Source: Paenibacillaceae bacterium UBA6304 (GTDB lineage Bacteria; Bacillota; Bacilli; Paenibacillales; Paenibacillaceae). Taken from it: 13,044 nucleotides of DNA. Under the pieces are notes generated by a model. It saw nothing but the letters and a program-made list of their open reading frames with translations. It made no database searches and had not been told where the DNA came from. Position 1 is the stretch's first letter; each line of letters begins with the position of its first letter. The translations under genes were made by a program, and so were the position numbers. Location of the stretch: positions 1 through 13,044 of the forward strand of contig DJTQ01000428.1 of NCBI GenBank assembly GCA_002439285.1, read 5' to 3'. Of the stretch, positions 1 through 8,662 are shown in pieces.

Positions 1-885
1 TCGGAAACCTATGCGGCCGAGATGGGGCTTCTCACCTCCACTCCGTTCGTCATTGGGGCCAGTGACGGCGTATTGTCCAATCTCGGCGTGAATGCCATCA
101 AACCGGGCGTCGTTGCGGTAACGATCGGCACAAGCGGAGCGATCCGTACCGTAGTCGACCGGCCCAAGACCGACCCGAAGGGCCGTATCTTCTGCTATGC
201 ACTGACAGAGAAGCATTGGGTCATCGGCGGACCGGTTAACAACGGCGGCGTTATTTTCCGCTGGGTGCGTGATGAATTTGCTGCCTCGGAGGTCGAAACG
301 GCCAAACGGCTCGGAATTAGCCCCTACGACGTTCTGACCAAAATAGGTGAAAAGGTACGGCCAGGCTCCGACGGCCTTCTCTTTCACCCTTATTTAACCG
401 GTGAGCGGGCCCCGTTGTGGAATCCGAATGCCCGCGGCTCCTTTTTCGGTCTGACCCTGCACCACCAGAAGGAGCACATGATCCGCTCGGTGTTGGAAGG
501 CGTTATCTACAACTTATATACGGTCCTCCTTGCGATGGAAGAACAAATCGGCCAGCCGCAAAAGATCCAGGCCACAGGCGGCTTCGCACGCTCTCCGCTA
601 TGGCGCCAGATGATGGCCGATATTTTCGATCAGAAGGTCGTCATTCCCGAGAGCTTCGAAAGCTCCTGCCTGGGCGCAGTAGTCCTCGGTTTATATGCGC
701 TCGGCAAAATTGATTCGTTCGACGTTGTCTCAGAAATGGTCGGCGGTACCTTCGAACATACGCCGATTAAGGAGCATGCCGCCATTTATAAGGAGCTCCT
801 TCCGATTTACATCCGTATTTCCCGCAAGCTGGAGGAAGATTACGACGCGATCGCCAAATTCCAGCGGAATTTGCCTGCGAAGTAA
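1..885 (+). CDS. gntK: Gluconokinase, FGGY carbohydrate kinase family (3' part, 5' end outside window)
   Basis: The frame is open from the first base, so the gene begins upstream; 294 residues of a protein usually about 510 long are present. The product would phosphorylate gluconate to 6-phosphogluconate with ATP in the cytoplasm, feeding the pentose phosphate pathway. Visible: the ATP-binding stretch TIGTSGA, then GGPVNNGGVIFRW, the FGGY segment YLTGERAPLWNPNARG, and the C-terminal nucleotide-binding part ATGGFARSPLWRQMM followed by PESFESSCLGA. These agree with remembered Bacillus GntK, including the ending near IPIYIRISRKLEEDYDAIA. Another FGGY sugar kinase is possible, but gluconokinase fits best. 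An internal ATG at position 22 is not the real start, because conserved sequence precedes it in frame. A hairpin terminator follows the TAA. This gene is not the usual neighbour of dnaA. Confidence 0.85.
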   Translation, partial: SETYAAEMGLLTSTPFVIGASDGVLSNLGVNAIKPGVVAVTIGTSGAIRTVVDRPKTDPKGRIFCYALTEKHWVIGGPVNNGGVIFRWVRDEFAASEVETAKRLGISPYDVLTKIGEKVRPGSDGLLFHPYLTGERAPLWNPNARGSFFGLTLHHQKEHMIRSVLEGVIYNLYTVLLAMEEQIGQPQKIQATGGFARSPLWRQMMADIFDQKVVIPESFESSCLGAVVLGLYALGKIDSFDVVSEMVGGTFEHTPIKEHAAIYKELLPIYIRISRKLEEDYDAIAKFQRNLPAK

Positions 886-906
886 GTCAAAATTAACCGG
901 TAGTAG

Positions 907-953
907 AAAAGGCTGTCCCTAAAAGCGGTTTCGCTTAGGGCAGCCTTTTTTTG
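907..953 (+). terminator. Intrinsic terminator after gntK
   Basis: The sequence AAAGGCTGTCCCTAA pairs with TTAGGGCAGCCTTT (one G-U pair) around a loop containing AGCGGTTTCGC, and is followed by a run of T from 946. It starts about 22 bases after the gntK stop. It should stop gntK transcription before it enters the origin. Confidence 0.85.
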
Positions 954-1056
954 CTTCTCTCTGATTTTTTCAAAATATAATCCACAAAGAACGGGCCCGC
1001 AAACTTTGGAGTATTGAACATCCTGTGTATAATTTTTTTGGGCAAAGATCGGATCC

Positions 1057-1063
1057 TGTCGAA
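1057..1063 (+). promoter_or_regulatory. Candidate Spo0A box in oriC
   Basis: TGTCGAA is an exact match to the core 0A box. It lies between two DnaA boxes (1024-1032 and 1107-1115), about 90 bases upstream of the dnaA -35 element. A one-mismatch copy in the other orientation lies at 1329-1335 (TTCGACC). In B. subtilis, Spo0A~P binds such sites in oriC to restrain re-initiation at sporulation. A 7-base match can arise by chance, so this is a candidate only. Confidence 0.4.
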
Positions 1064-1150
1064 TTTTAAACAAATTATAAACAATATGTAGTGGTGTGAG
1101 TTAAAATTATACACAAGTTATTGAATTTGTGGATAAAAGACAGCATTGCA

Positions 1151-1179
1151 TTGAAATATAAGGCTTCTTTTGCTATGAT
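1151..1179 (+). promoter_or_regulatory. dnaA promoter (sigma-A type, extended -10)
   Basis: TTGAAA (1151-1156), a 17-base spacer and TATGAT (1174-1179), with TG at 1171-1172 giving an extended -10. Transcription would start near 1186 and leave a leader of about 200 bases before the GTG start of dnaA. DnaA boxes at 1128-1136 and 1233-1241 flank the promoter, which fits autorepression by DnaA. Confidence 0.75.
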
Positions 1180-1372
1180 TATATTGCTTTTGTTGTGAAT
1201 ATCTAAGTTTAAGGTCAAAATTATTAACAGGCTGTGGATAAAATTGTGAACAATTCGAATTTATCCATGTTTGTAATAATTCCACTTTACTGACTCATGG
1301 GGATAATTTTCCCCTTTATTTATGTTTATTCGACCCCTTTCTGCATGGCTCATGCCACAATTGGAAGATTTA

Positions 1373-1390
1373 AAAGGAGTGACCGCTGTG
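1373..1390 (+). promoter_or_regulatory. Ribosome binding site that fixes the dnaA GTG start
   Basis: AAAGGAG at 1373-1379 stands 8 bases before GTG 1388-1390. An in-frame ATG at 1322 would add 22 residues ([11 protein letters not shown]...) that do not resemble DnaA and has no purine-rich site before it. The GTG start gives the family-typical N-terminus [13 protein letters not shown]. Confidence 0.85.
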
Positions 1391-2734
1391 GATAGCCATA
1401 CCTCCGATATATGGCAGCATATTTTATCCATCATCAACACCAAACTCAGCAAACCCAGCTTCGATACCTGGTTTAAAGCGACCAAGATCGTCTCGCTGAA
1501 CGACCGCCAGGTCGTCATCTCGGCTCCAACCACGTTTGCCGTGGAATGGCTGGAGAGCCGTTATACCAAACTGGTTGCTACCACCGTTTATGAGTATCTC
1601 GGCAAGCAAGTTGACGTATCCTTCGTCATTGAGGAATCTGCGGTACCGGAGCAAACCCAGGTATACAAGGAGCCCCCTGCACCCGTCCAAGCGGAGGAAA
1701 GCGTTTCCAATATGTTGAACCCGAAATATACGTTCGATACGTTCGTCATCGGTTCAGGCAACCGTTTTGCCCATGCAGCGTCCCTGGCCGTAGCCGAAGC
1801 ACCTGCACGAGCCTATAATCCGTTGTTCCTGTACGGCGGTGTAGGACTTGGCAAAACGCATTTGATGCATGCGATCGGCCATTACATTCTGGAGCATAGC
1901 CCCAGCAGCAAGGTCGTTTACATTTCTTCCGAGAAATTCACGAACGAATTCATCAACTCGATCCGGGACAACCGGGCGGAAAGCTTCCGCAACAAATACC
2001 GGAACATCGACATCCTGCTCATTGACGATATCCAATTTATCGCCGGCAAGGAATCGACCCAGGAAGAGTTTTTCCATACGTTTAATGCGCTTCACGAAGA
2101 ACGTAAGCAGATCATCATTTCCAGTGACCGTCCGCCAAAAGAAATACCGACACTGGAAGAACGGCTCAGATCTCGGTTTGAATGGGGCCTGATTACGGAT
2201 ATCCAACCTCCGGATCTGGAGACCCGGATCGCGATCCTCCGCAAGAAAGCCAAAGCGGAGAACTTGGACATCCCGAATGAAGCGATGATGTATATCGCCA
2301 ATCAAATCGATACCAACATCCGGGAGCTTGAGGGCGCCCTTATCCGTGTCGTCGCCTACTCCTCACTCATTAACCAGGATATTACGACCCACCTGGCCGC
2401 CGAAGCGCTGAAGGATATCATTCCTTCCAGCCGTCCGAAGATGATCACCATTCAGGACATTCAGCAGAAGGTCGGCGAATACTATAATCTGAGGCTTGAG
2501 GATTTCAAGGCGCGTAAACGAACTAAGGCCATCGCCTTCCCTCGCCAAATCGCCATGTATTTATCCCGGGAGCTGACCGATTTCTCGCTGCCCAAGATCG
2601 GGGAAGCCTTCGGAGGGCGCGATCATACGACTGTCATTCACGCCCACGAGAAAATAACCCAGCAGCTCAAAGTCGACCAGGATCTCTACAAAGTTATCAA
2701 CAATATTACGGAGAAAATTAAAAATTCATCCTGA
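1388..2734 (+). CDS. dnaA: Chromosomal replication initiator protein DnaA
   Basis: DnaA is the AAA+ ATPase that binds DnaA boxes, forms an oligomer at oriC and opens the duplex for helicase loading. The protein is 448 residues, normal for the family. Domain I (about 1-85) holds the helicase/regulator contact surface ([14 protein letters not shown]), followed by a short proline/glutamate-rich linker (about 85-112). Domain III has Walker A GGVGLGKT (150-157) and Walker B LIDD with acidic residues D213-D214; the sensor-II region with [10 protein letters not shown] lies after residue 300. Domain IV carries the helix-turn-helix and the DnaA signature GGRDHTTV (409-416), which reads the box sequence. 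The start is set by AAAGGAG 8 bases before the GTG. The gene sits between the two halves of oriC and is probably read through into dnaN in part. Confidence 0.98.
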   Translation: MDSHTSDIWQHILSIINTKLSKPSFDTWFKATKIVSLNDRQVVISAPTTFAVEWLESRYTKLVATTVYEYLGKQVDVSFVIEESAVPEQTQVYKEPPAPVQAEESVSNMLNPKYTFDTFVIGSGNRFAHAASLAVAEAPARAYNPLFLYGGVGLGKTHLMHAIGHYILEHSPSSKVVYISSEKFTNEFINSIRDNRAESFRNKYRNIDILLIDDIQFIAGKESTQEEFFHTFNALHEERKQIIISSDRPPKEIPTLEERLRSRFEWGLITDIQPPDLETRIAILRKKAKAENLDIPNEAMMYIANQIDTNIRELEGALIRVVAYSSLINQDITTHLAAEALKDIIPSSRPKMITIQDIQQKVGEYYNLRLEDFKARKRTKAIAFPRQIAMYLSRELTDFSLPKIGEAFGGRDHTTVIHAHEKITQQLKVDQDLYKVINNITEKIKNSS

Positions 2735-2743
2735 ATAAGCTAT

Positions 2744-2780
2744 AAGCCTATGCACATGATATTCACATGTGGATAGGCTT
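2744..2780 (+). promoter_or_regulatory. Hairpin after dnaA built from two inverted DnaA-box-like sequences
   Basis: The left arm at 2744-2758 (AAGCCTATGCACATG) pairs with 2766-2780 (CATGTGGATAGGCTT) with one mismatch, around a 7-base loop. It starts 9 bases after the dnaA stop. No strong T run follows, so it could be at most a weak terminator or an mRNA-stabilising 3' structure. The arms contain CTATGCACA (2748-2756, plus) and TGTGGATAG (2768-2776, minus), each one base from a consensus DnaA box, so it may also act as a DnaA-binding pair in DNA. Confidence 0.65.
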
Positions 2781-2801
2781 CATTTCATATATTTCGTGCT
2801 G

Positions 2802-2866
2802 TTATCCACATATTCAGGGCCCCTACTACTTCTTCTATATATTTAAAGATATACATCATCCTATAA
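2802..2866 (+). other. oriC: oriC, downstream part: DnaA box, GC cluster, DnaA-trios and AT-rich unwinding region
   Basis: A perfect box TTATCCACA (2802-2810) is followed by GGGCCCC (2817-2823), then the triplets CTA CTA CTT CTT CTA TAT (2823-2840), whose complement reads 3'-GAT GAT GAA GAA GAT ATA-5'. AT-rich sequence follows to about 2866. The order box, GC cluster, trio repeats, AT-rich DNA matches the basal unwinding system described for B. subtilis, where DnaA spreads from the box onto one strand through the trios. The motif order is seen directly; the exact opening site is inferred. Confidence 0.8.
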
Positions 2867-3033
2867 AGCGGCCATGCCGCCAAGGGAAAAAATTCAAACC
2901 CGGGTCCTGCTTAACCGCTCCATTTGAGCTAAAATAAAAAGAGACATTAGCGCCCGAATGCATTTGCTTGCTAAAATCAAGTTTATGCATAACGAAATGA
3001 ATTATGACTATTTTTAATGTGTTTATATGGCGA

Positions 3034-3042
3034 TGCTATAAT
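3034..3042 (+). promoter_or_regulatory. Candidate dnaN promoter (extended -10)
   Basis: TGCTATAAT at 3034-3042 is a perfect extended -10 element. The -35 position at 17-base spacing (3014-3019, TTAATG) is poor, as often seen with extended -10 promoters. The transcript would begin near 3049, giving a very short leader that just includes the AGGAG site at 3052-3056. The rest of the 2867-3033 stretch shows only a 5-bp hairpin (GCGGC/GCCGC, 2868-2880), two ATGCAT copies (2958-2963, 2985-2990) and a one-mismatch DnaA box (2983-2991). Confidence 0.45.
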
Positions 3043-3064
3043 AAATTTTTTAGGAGTTGAATTT

Positions 3065-4207
3065 ATGAAAATCCGCGTTTTGAAGCACGATTTGAACGAA
3101 TCCATCCAACATGTGGCTAAGGCTATCTCAAGCCGGACTACGATCCCTATTTTGACCGGGATTAAACTGGAGGTTAACTTTCAGGGGATGACACTGACCG
3201 CAAGCGATACCGACATTTCCATTCAGGCGTTTATTCCGGCAGAGGATCAGGATAAGCAAATCGTGCAAGTAGAACGTCCGGGCAGCGTCGTTTTACCAGC
3301 TAAGTTCTTCGTAGAGATCATCAAAAAACTGCCTTCAAGCGAAATTGAGATGGAAGTGCTTGAAGGATTCAAGACGCAAATTCGTTCCGGGTCCACCGAT
3401 ATTCAGATGGTCGGGCTAGATCCGGAAGAGTTCCCTGTTCTTCCAAGTATCGAAGAGAACCAGGTTATTTCCATCCCAGGCGATCTACTCAAAAATATGG
3501 TGAAGCAAACCGCCTTCTCTATTTCGTCGAATGAAAGTTCACCGATTTTGACCGGGGTATTGTGGAATCTTAACGACAACCAATTCAAATTCGTTGCTAC
3601 CGACCGCCATCGTCTGGCAAGCCGTATAGCTGAGCTGGACGATGCCGAAGGCGTACGCTTCAGCAATATTGTTATTTCCGGCAAAACGCTGAACGAGCTC
3701 AGCAAGATCATTCCCGACCAGAATACGCGCGTGGATATTGTCGTGGCGGACAACCAGGTCTTGTTTAAAATCGACCGGGTATTGTTCTATTCCCGGATCT
3801 TGGACGGGACTTATCCGGATACATCCAAGATTATTCCGACAACCTACAAAACAGAACTGGTGTTGGATACGAAAAAATTAAGCGAATCGATCGATCGCGC
3901 TTATTTGCTGTCGCGTGAAGAGAAGACGAACATTGTGCGCCTTCAGACGATGGAGAACGGGTCAATTGAAATTTCATCCAGTTCCTCCGAGCTCGGTAAA
4001 GTTACCGAACAACTTGAACTGGCTTCCTTTACGGGTGACCCGCTGCGGATTTCGTTTAACTCCAAATATATGCTGGATGTATTGAAAGTGGTGGAAAGCG
4101 AGCAATTGCACATCGGCTTTACGGGAGCCATGAGCCCGATTATTGTGAAACCGATCGATGATACGCAAAGCCTATACCTCATCCTTCCTTACCGCACAAC
4201 GAATTAA
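3065..4207 (+). CDS. dnaN: DNA polymerase III sliding clamp, beta subunit
   Basis: The clamp encircles DNA as a dimer and tethers the replicative polymerase and repair proteins. The 380 residues match the family length. The N-terminus MKIRVLKHDLNESIQHVAKAI and the first-domain phrase SSRTTIPILTGIKLE are typical. The middle domain has NESSPILTGVLW and FVATDRHRLASR, and the protein ends with IVKPIDDTQSLYLILPYRT, the usual C-terminal region lining the partner-binding pocket. The ATG at 3065 has AGGAG 8 bases before it; an in-frame ATG at 3017 would add 16 non-conserved residues. It begins the run of closely spaced genes through gyrB. Confidence 0.98.
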   Translation: MKIRVLKHDLNESIQHVAKAISSRTTIPILTGIKLEVNFQGMTLTASDTDISIQAFIPAEDQDKQIVQVERPGSVVLPAKFFVEIIKKLPSSEIEMEVLEGFKTQIRSGSTDIQMVGLDPEEFPVLPSIEENQVISIPGDLLKNMVKQTAFSISSNESSPILTGVLWNLNDNQFKFVATDRHRLASRIAELDDAEGVRFSNIVISGKTLNELSKIIPDQNTRVDIVVADNQVLFKIDRVLFYSRILDGTYPDTSKIIPTTYKTELVLDTKKLSESIDRAYLLSREEKTNIVRLQTMENGSIEISSSSSELGKVTEQLELASFTGDPLRISFNSKYMLDVLKVVESEQLHIGFTGAMSPIIVKPIDDTQSLYLILPYRTTN

Positions 4208-4251
4208 ATTAAGCGGGAGGGACTATTTGAAGAGAGGAAGTTCAAACATTC

Positions 4252-4473
4252 ATGAAGAACATTCAGATTTCAAGTGAATATATCAAGCTGGATCAGTTTC
4301 TGAAGCTGGCCGATTGCGTCTCTACCGGAGGCATGGCCAAAGCTTTACTACAGGAAGGAACCATCAAGGTCAACCGGGAGACGGAAGACCGCCGGGGACG
4401 CAAATTGTATCCCGGTGACGTGATTGAGGTGCCTGATTGCGGTGCTTTTCAAGTGGTTCGCGGCGAAGAGTAG
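4252..4473 (+). CDS. yaaA: S4-domain RNA-binding protein YaaA (small)
   Basis: A 73-residue protein that is almost entirely one S4 RNA-binding fold, with the motif IKLDQFLKLADCVSTGGMAK followed by LLQEGTIKVNRETEDRRGRK and a YPGDVIEV strand. Homologues lie between dnaN and recF across Bacilli. The RNA partner is not settled; a ribosome-related role is commonly suggested. The ATG at 4252 is the only possible start, because an in-frame TGA lies at 4228. GAGAGGAAG (4232-4240) stands 11 bases before it. It lies 44 bases after dnaN and 51 before recF with no terminator, so it is probably co-transcribed. Confidence 0.92.
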   Translation: MKNIQISSEYIKLDQFLKLADCVSTGGMAKALLQEGTIKVNRETEDRRGRKLYPGDVIEVPDCGAFQVVRGEE

Positions 4474-4524
4474 AGGCTCCCTGAACCTGGACGACAGGGG
4501 GAAACAAGGAGGGCCTGGGATAAC

Positions 4525-5637
4525 GTGTTTGTTAAATCACTATCACTCATGAATTACCGCAATTACGAGACGCTGTCGCTGGACTCCTTCGGCAGCGTCA
4601 ATCTGATGATCGGGCGCAATGCCCAAGGCAAGACGAACCTGCTTGAAGCGCTGCTTGTGCTCGCCTTGACGAAGTCACATCGTACGTCGAAAGATAAGGA
4701 ATTGATTTCTTTTGGCAGCGACCATGCTACGGTGTCGGCTGAGGTAGAGAAGAAATACGGAGCGGTTAATTTGGAGTTGCGCTTCTCTCACCAAGGCAAG
4801 CGGGCAAAGCTGAACGGGCTGGAGCAGCGGAAGCTGAGCGATTTTGTCGGGGTATTGAATGCCGTGATGTTCGCTCCGGAAGATCTGGAGATCGTCAAGG
4901 GAACGCCAGGCGTGCGACGCCGGTTTCTCGATATGGAGATCGGTCAGGTTCAGCCAAGTTATCTGTTTCACCTTCAGCAGTATCAGAAGGTGTTAATTCA
5001 GCGAAACAATTTGCTGAAACAGGCTTGGGGATCAGGCTCCGACAACGGGACGATGCTGGAGGTCTGGAATGCGCAACTAGCGGAGCATGGTGTTAAAATC
5101 ATCAGGAAAAGGAAACAATTTATAAGAAAACTGCAAAAATGGGCACAGCAGATTCATGAAGGCATTACCGGAGGTGGCGAAAACCTGAAATTATCTTATC
5201 TTCCATCCTTCGGTGAAGTTGAAGAAGAAGATGAAGCTGTCTTATTGGAGCAATTTATGATAAAGTTATCACAAACGAAGGATCAGGAAATCCGCCGCGG
5301 GATGACCCTTTCGGGCCCTCACCGCGATGATTTGGCCTTTCATATCAACGGGAATGAAGCGCAAAGCTTCGGATCCCAGGGCCAACAGCGGACCACGGCG
5401 CTATCACTTAAACTGGCGGAAATCGAACTTATCCACGAGGAAATCGGAGAATACCCCATCCTGCTTCTTGATGATGTATTGTCCGAGTTGGATCCGTACC
5501 GCCAAACTCAATTGATCGAAACTTTTCAAAGTAAAGTGCAGACGTTCATCACGGCTACGGGGATCGAGAGTATTAATGCTAGCCGTCTTCAGAACGCCAG
5601 CATTTTTCATGTTCAAGAAGGACAAGTCCGTAAGTAG
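4525..5637 (+). CDS. recF: DNA replication/repair protein RecF
   Basis: RecF is an SMC-like ATPase that, with RecO and RecR, helps load RecA at gaps and restart forks. The 370 residues fit the family. Visible: Walker A GRNAQGKT (30-37), the family motif LSGPHRDD (262-269), the ABC-type signature SFGSQGQQR (281-289) and Walker B LLLDDVLSELD (313-323). The start is GTG 4525, preceded at 11 bases by AAGGAGGG (4506-4513), giving MFVKSLSLMNYRNYE, the standard N-terminus. remB follows after 13 bases. Confidence 0.98.
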   Translation: MFVKSLSLMNYRNYETLSLDSFGSVNLMIGRNAQGKTNLLEALLVLALTKSHRTSKDKELISFGSDHATVSAEVEKKYGAVNLELRFSHQGKRAKLNGLEQRKLSDFVGVLNAVMFAPEDLEIVKGTPGVRRRFLDMEIGQVQPSYLFHLQQYQKVLIQRNNLLKQAWGSGSDNGTMLEVWNAQLAEHGVKIIRKRKQFIRKLQKWAQQIHEGITGGGENLKLSYLPSFGEVEEEDEAVLLEQFMIKLSQTKDQEIRRGMTLSGPHRDDLAFHINGNEAQSFGSQGQQRTTALSLKLAEIELIHEEIGEYPILLLDDVLSELDPYRQTQLIETFQSKVQTFITATGIESINASRLQNASIFHVQEGQVRK

Positions 5638-5650
5638 AAGGGGGAAAGCG

Positions 5651-5899
5651 ATGTACATTCATTTGGGTGGGGAGAAGGTGATTCTCTCTTCGGAATTAGT
5701 GGCGATCTTTGATATCTCGATTGAAAAATCGTCCAAAATCTCCAAACAATACGTCAGTCACGCGATCAAAGAGAAGCATGTGACGCGGATTGGAGAAGAG
5801 GAACCTAAGTCCATTGTCGTAACCAAGAACACGGTGTACTATTCGCCGATTTCCTCTGCTACGCTCAAGAAGAAGTCGAACATTCAATCTATGGTCTAA
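5651..5899 (+). CDS. remB: Extracellular matrix regulator RemB (YaaB, DUF370 family)
   Basis: An 82-residue protein beginning MYIHLGGEKVILSSELVAIF, the conserved start of the RemB/YaaB branch of the RemA-type DUF370 family. In B. subtilis RemA is a DNA-binding activator of biofilm matrix and osmoprotection genes, and RemB is its partner or paralogue; the role here is inferred from family. A basic C-terminal part (LKKKSN) is visible. The ATG has AAGGGGG 6 bases before it. The frame is open upstream into the recF end (from 5576), but that extension overlaps recF and is not conserved. It lies between recF and gyrB as in B. subtilis. Confidence 0.92.
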   Translation: MYIHLGGEKVILSSELVAIFDISIEKSSKISKQYVSHAIKEKHVTRIGEEEPKSIVVTKNTVYYSPISSATLKKKSNIQSMV

Positions 5900-5927
5900 T
5901 CCGTTGACATAGAATCTATAGAAGTAG

Positions 5928-7847
<1,920 letters not shown>

Positions 7848-7860
7848 ACCAAACTAAATC

Positions 7861-7888
7861 AAAACCTCGCCGGTGGCGAGGTTTTTTT
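7861..7888 (+). terminator. Terminator after gyrB, probably shared with the convergent gene
   Basis: AAAACCTCGCC (7861-7871) pairs perfectly with GGCGAGGTTTT (7875-7885) around three bases, followed by T to 7888. It begins 13 bases after the gyrB stop. Read on the minus strand, the same stem comes directly after the stop codon of the ATP-grasp gene (7889-7891) and is followed by a looser T-rich stretch, so it likely serves both genes. Confidence 0.92.
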
Positions 7889-8662
7889 CTATTTCTTTAA
7901 CCGACCGTATGCGACGGCATAGCGGTGGATTTTTAAATAAACATCTCTATTCGGTAGCCTCTTGAAGGGAAAAAGTGCCGGGAGTGTATTAACCTCCAAA
8001 ATCCAGATTTGATGCTGATCGTCGATGGCGATATCCAGGCCGATTTCTTTCAGGTTAGGAAATTTGCGGGCTAATTGGGCCGCCACGCGGACGCCTAAAC
8101 TTTTCATTTCTTTATACATCCGTGCGAATTCTTTAGGTTCGAGATAAGGGCCAAGCAATTCTTCTATGGGTGCTATAGAGCCGCCTCCGTGGTAATTGGT
8201 GATGATTTTTTGTTGGGCTGCGATGCGCCCTATGAAACCGGTGGTTTCCCAGGCGCTTTGCGGTGTTTTTTGTACCAAGGCTCTGATATCGAATTTTCGC
8301 CGGCGATAGGTTAGAAGGTGAATCCCTTTTTGGATAAGGAATAGTCTTTTGCCGATTCTTTGAGACAAGACCGCATGAAGTTCCTCCAGCGTAGGGTACA
8401 GCTCGCTCTGAATTCCAAAGCGTAGTTTATATTGCAGCGGGCTCTCAGGTTCCAATTCGTCCCTCCAGGGCTCAATGCTCATGACTCCGTTGCCGTAAGT
8501 TCCATGATCCGGTTTGACATACACGAGCCCATAAGTATCGACCATGTCCCTTAACTGCTCAAAATTATATTTTCGCGTATCCGGAATGTAAGGGCGGATC
8601 AACTCCCTCTGTTTTAGAATGATCGTTTTCTCCCATTTGCTCGCAATACGTTGAATGGCCAA
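7889..8662 (-). CDS. YheC/YheD family ATP-grasp protein
   Basis: A 257-residue protein with the ATP-grasp fold: YVKPDHGTYGNGVMSIE (48-64) as nucleotide-binding lysine plus glycine loop, FDIRALVQK in the middle, and near the C-terminus EIGLDIAID and WILEVNTLPALF (220-231) with the Mg-binding Glu and Asn. ATP-grasp enzymes join a carboxylate to an amine or thiol; the substrate of this branch is unknown to me. Relatives YheC and YheD of Bacillus are spore-associated. Start: TTG at 8662 has AAGGAAGG 8 bases upstream and gives MAIQRIASKWEKT, like remembered relatives. The ATG at 8722 adds 20 residues and has no good ribosome site. It lies opposite to and between gyrB and gyrA, and converges on gyrB. 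Confidence 0.8.
   Translation of the reverse strand: MAIQRIASKWEKTIILKQRELIRPYIPDTRKYNFEQLRDMVDTYGLVYVKPDHGTYGNGVMSIEPWRDELEPESPLQYKLRFGIQSELYPTLEELHAVLSQRIGKRLFLIQKGIHLLTYRRRKFDIRALVQKTPQSAWETTGFIGRIAAQQKIITNYHGGGSIAPIEELLGPYLEPKEFARMYKEMKSLGVRVAAQLARKFPNLKEIGLDIAIDDQHQIWILEVNTLPALFPFKRLPNRDVYLKIHRYAVAYGRLKK

Larger units (their letters stand above)
978..1395. other. oriC: oriC, upstream DnaA-box cluster (incA/incB-like)
   Basis: Exact TTATNCACA boxes lie at 1024-1032 (minus), 1107-1115 (plus), 1128-1136 (minus) and 1233-1241 (minus). One-mismatch boxes lie at 978-986 (plus), 1075-1083 (plus), 1221-1229 (plus), 1245-1253 (minus), 1298-1306 (minus) and 1387-1395 (minus). The stretch is AT-rich and contains the dnaA promoter, so DnaA binding here should both help load the initiator and repress dnaA. 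B. subtilis has the same arrangement of a box cluster directly before dnaA and a second one after it. The box matches are seen directly; origin function is inferred from position and family knowledge. Confidence 0.88.

Noticed and set aside
1322..1387. Upstream ATG start for dnaA adding 22 residues
   Set aside because: No ribosome binding site before it and the added residues do not match DnaA; GTG 1388 has AAAGGAG at 8 bases.
2868..2880. GCGGC-CAT-GCCGC hairpin as a terminator between dnaA and dnaN
   Set aside because: Five-base stem followed by A-rich sequence, not T; at most a GC-rich border of the unwinding region.
4479..4499. CCCTG/CAGGG hairpin between yaaA and recF as a terminator
   Set aside because: Five base pairs with a long loop and no T run; the recF ribosome site follows at once.
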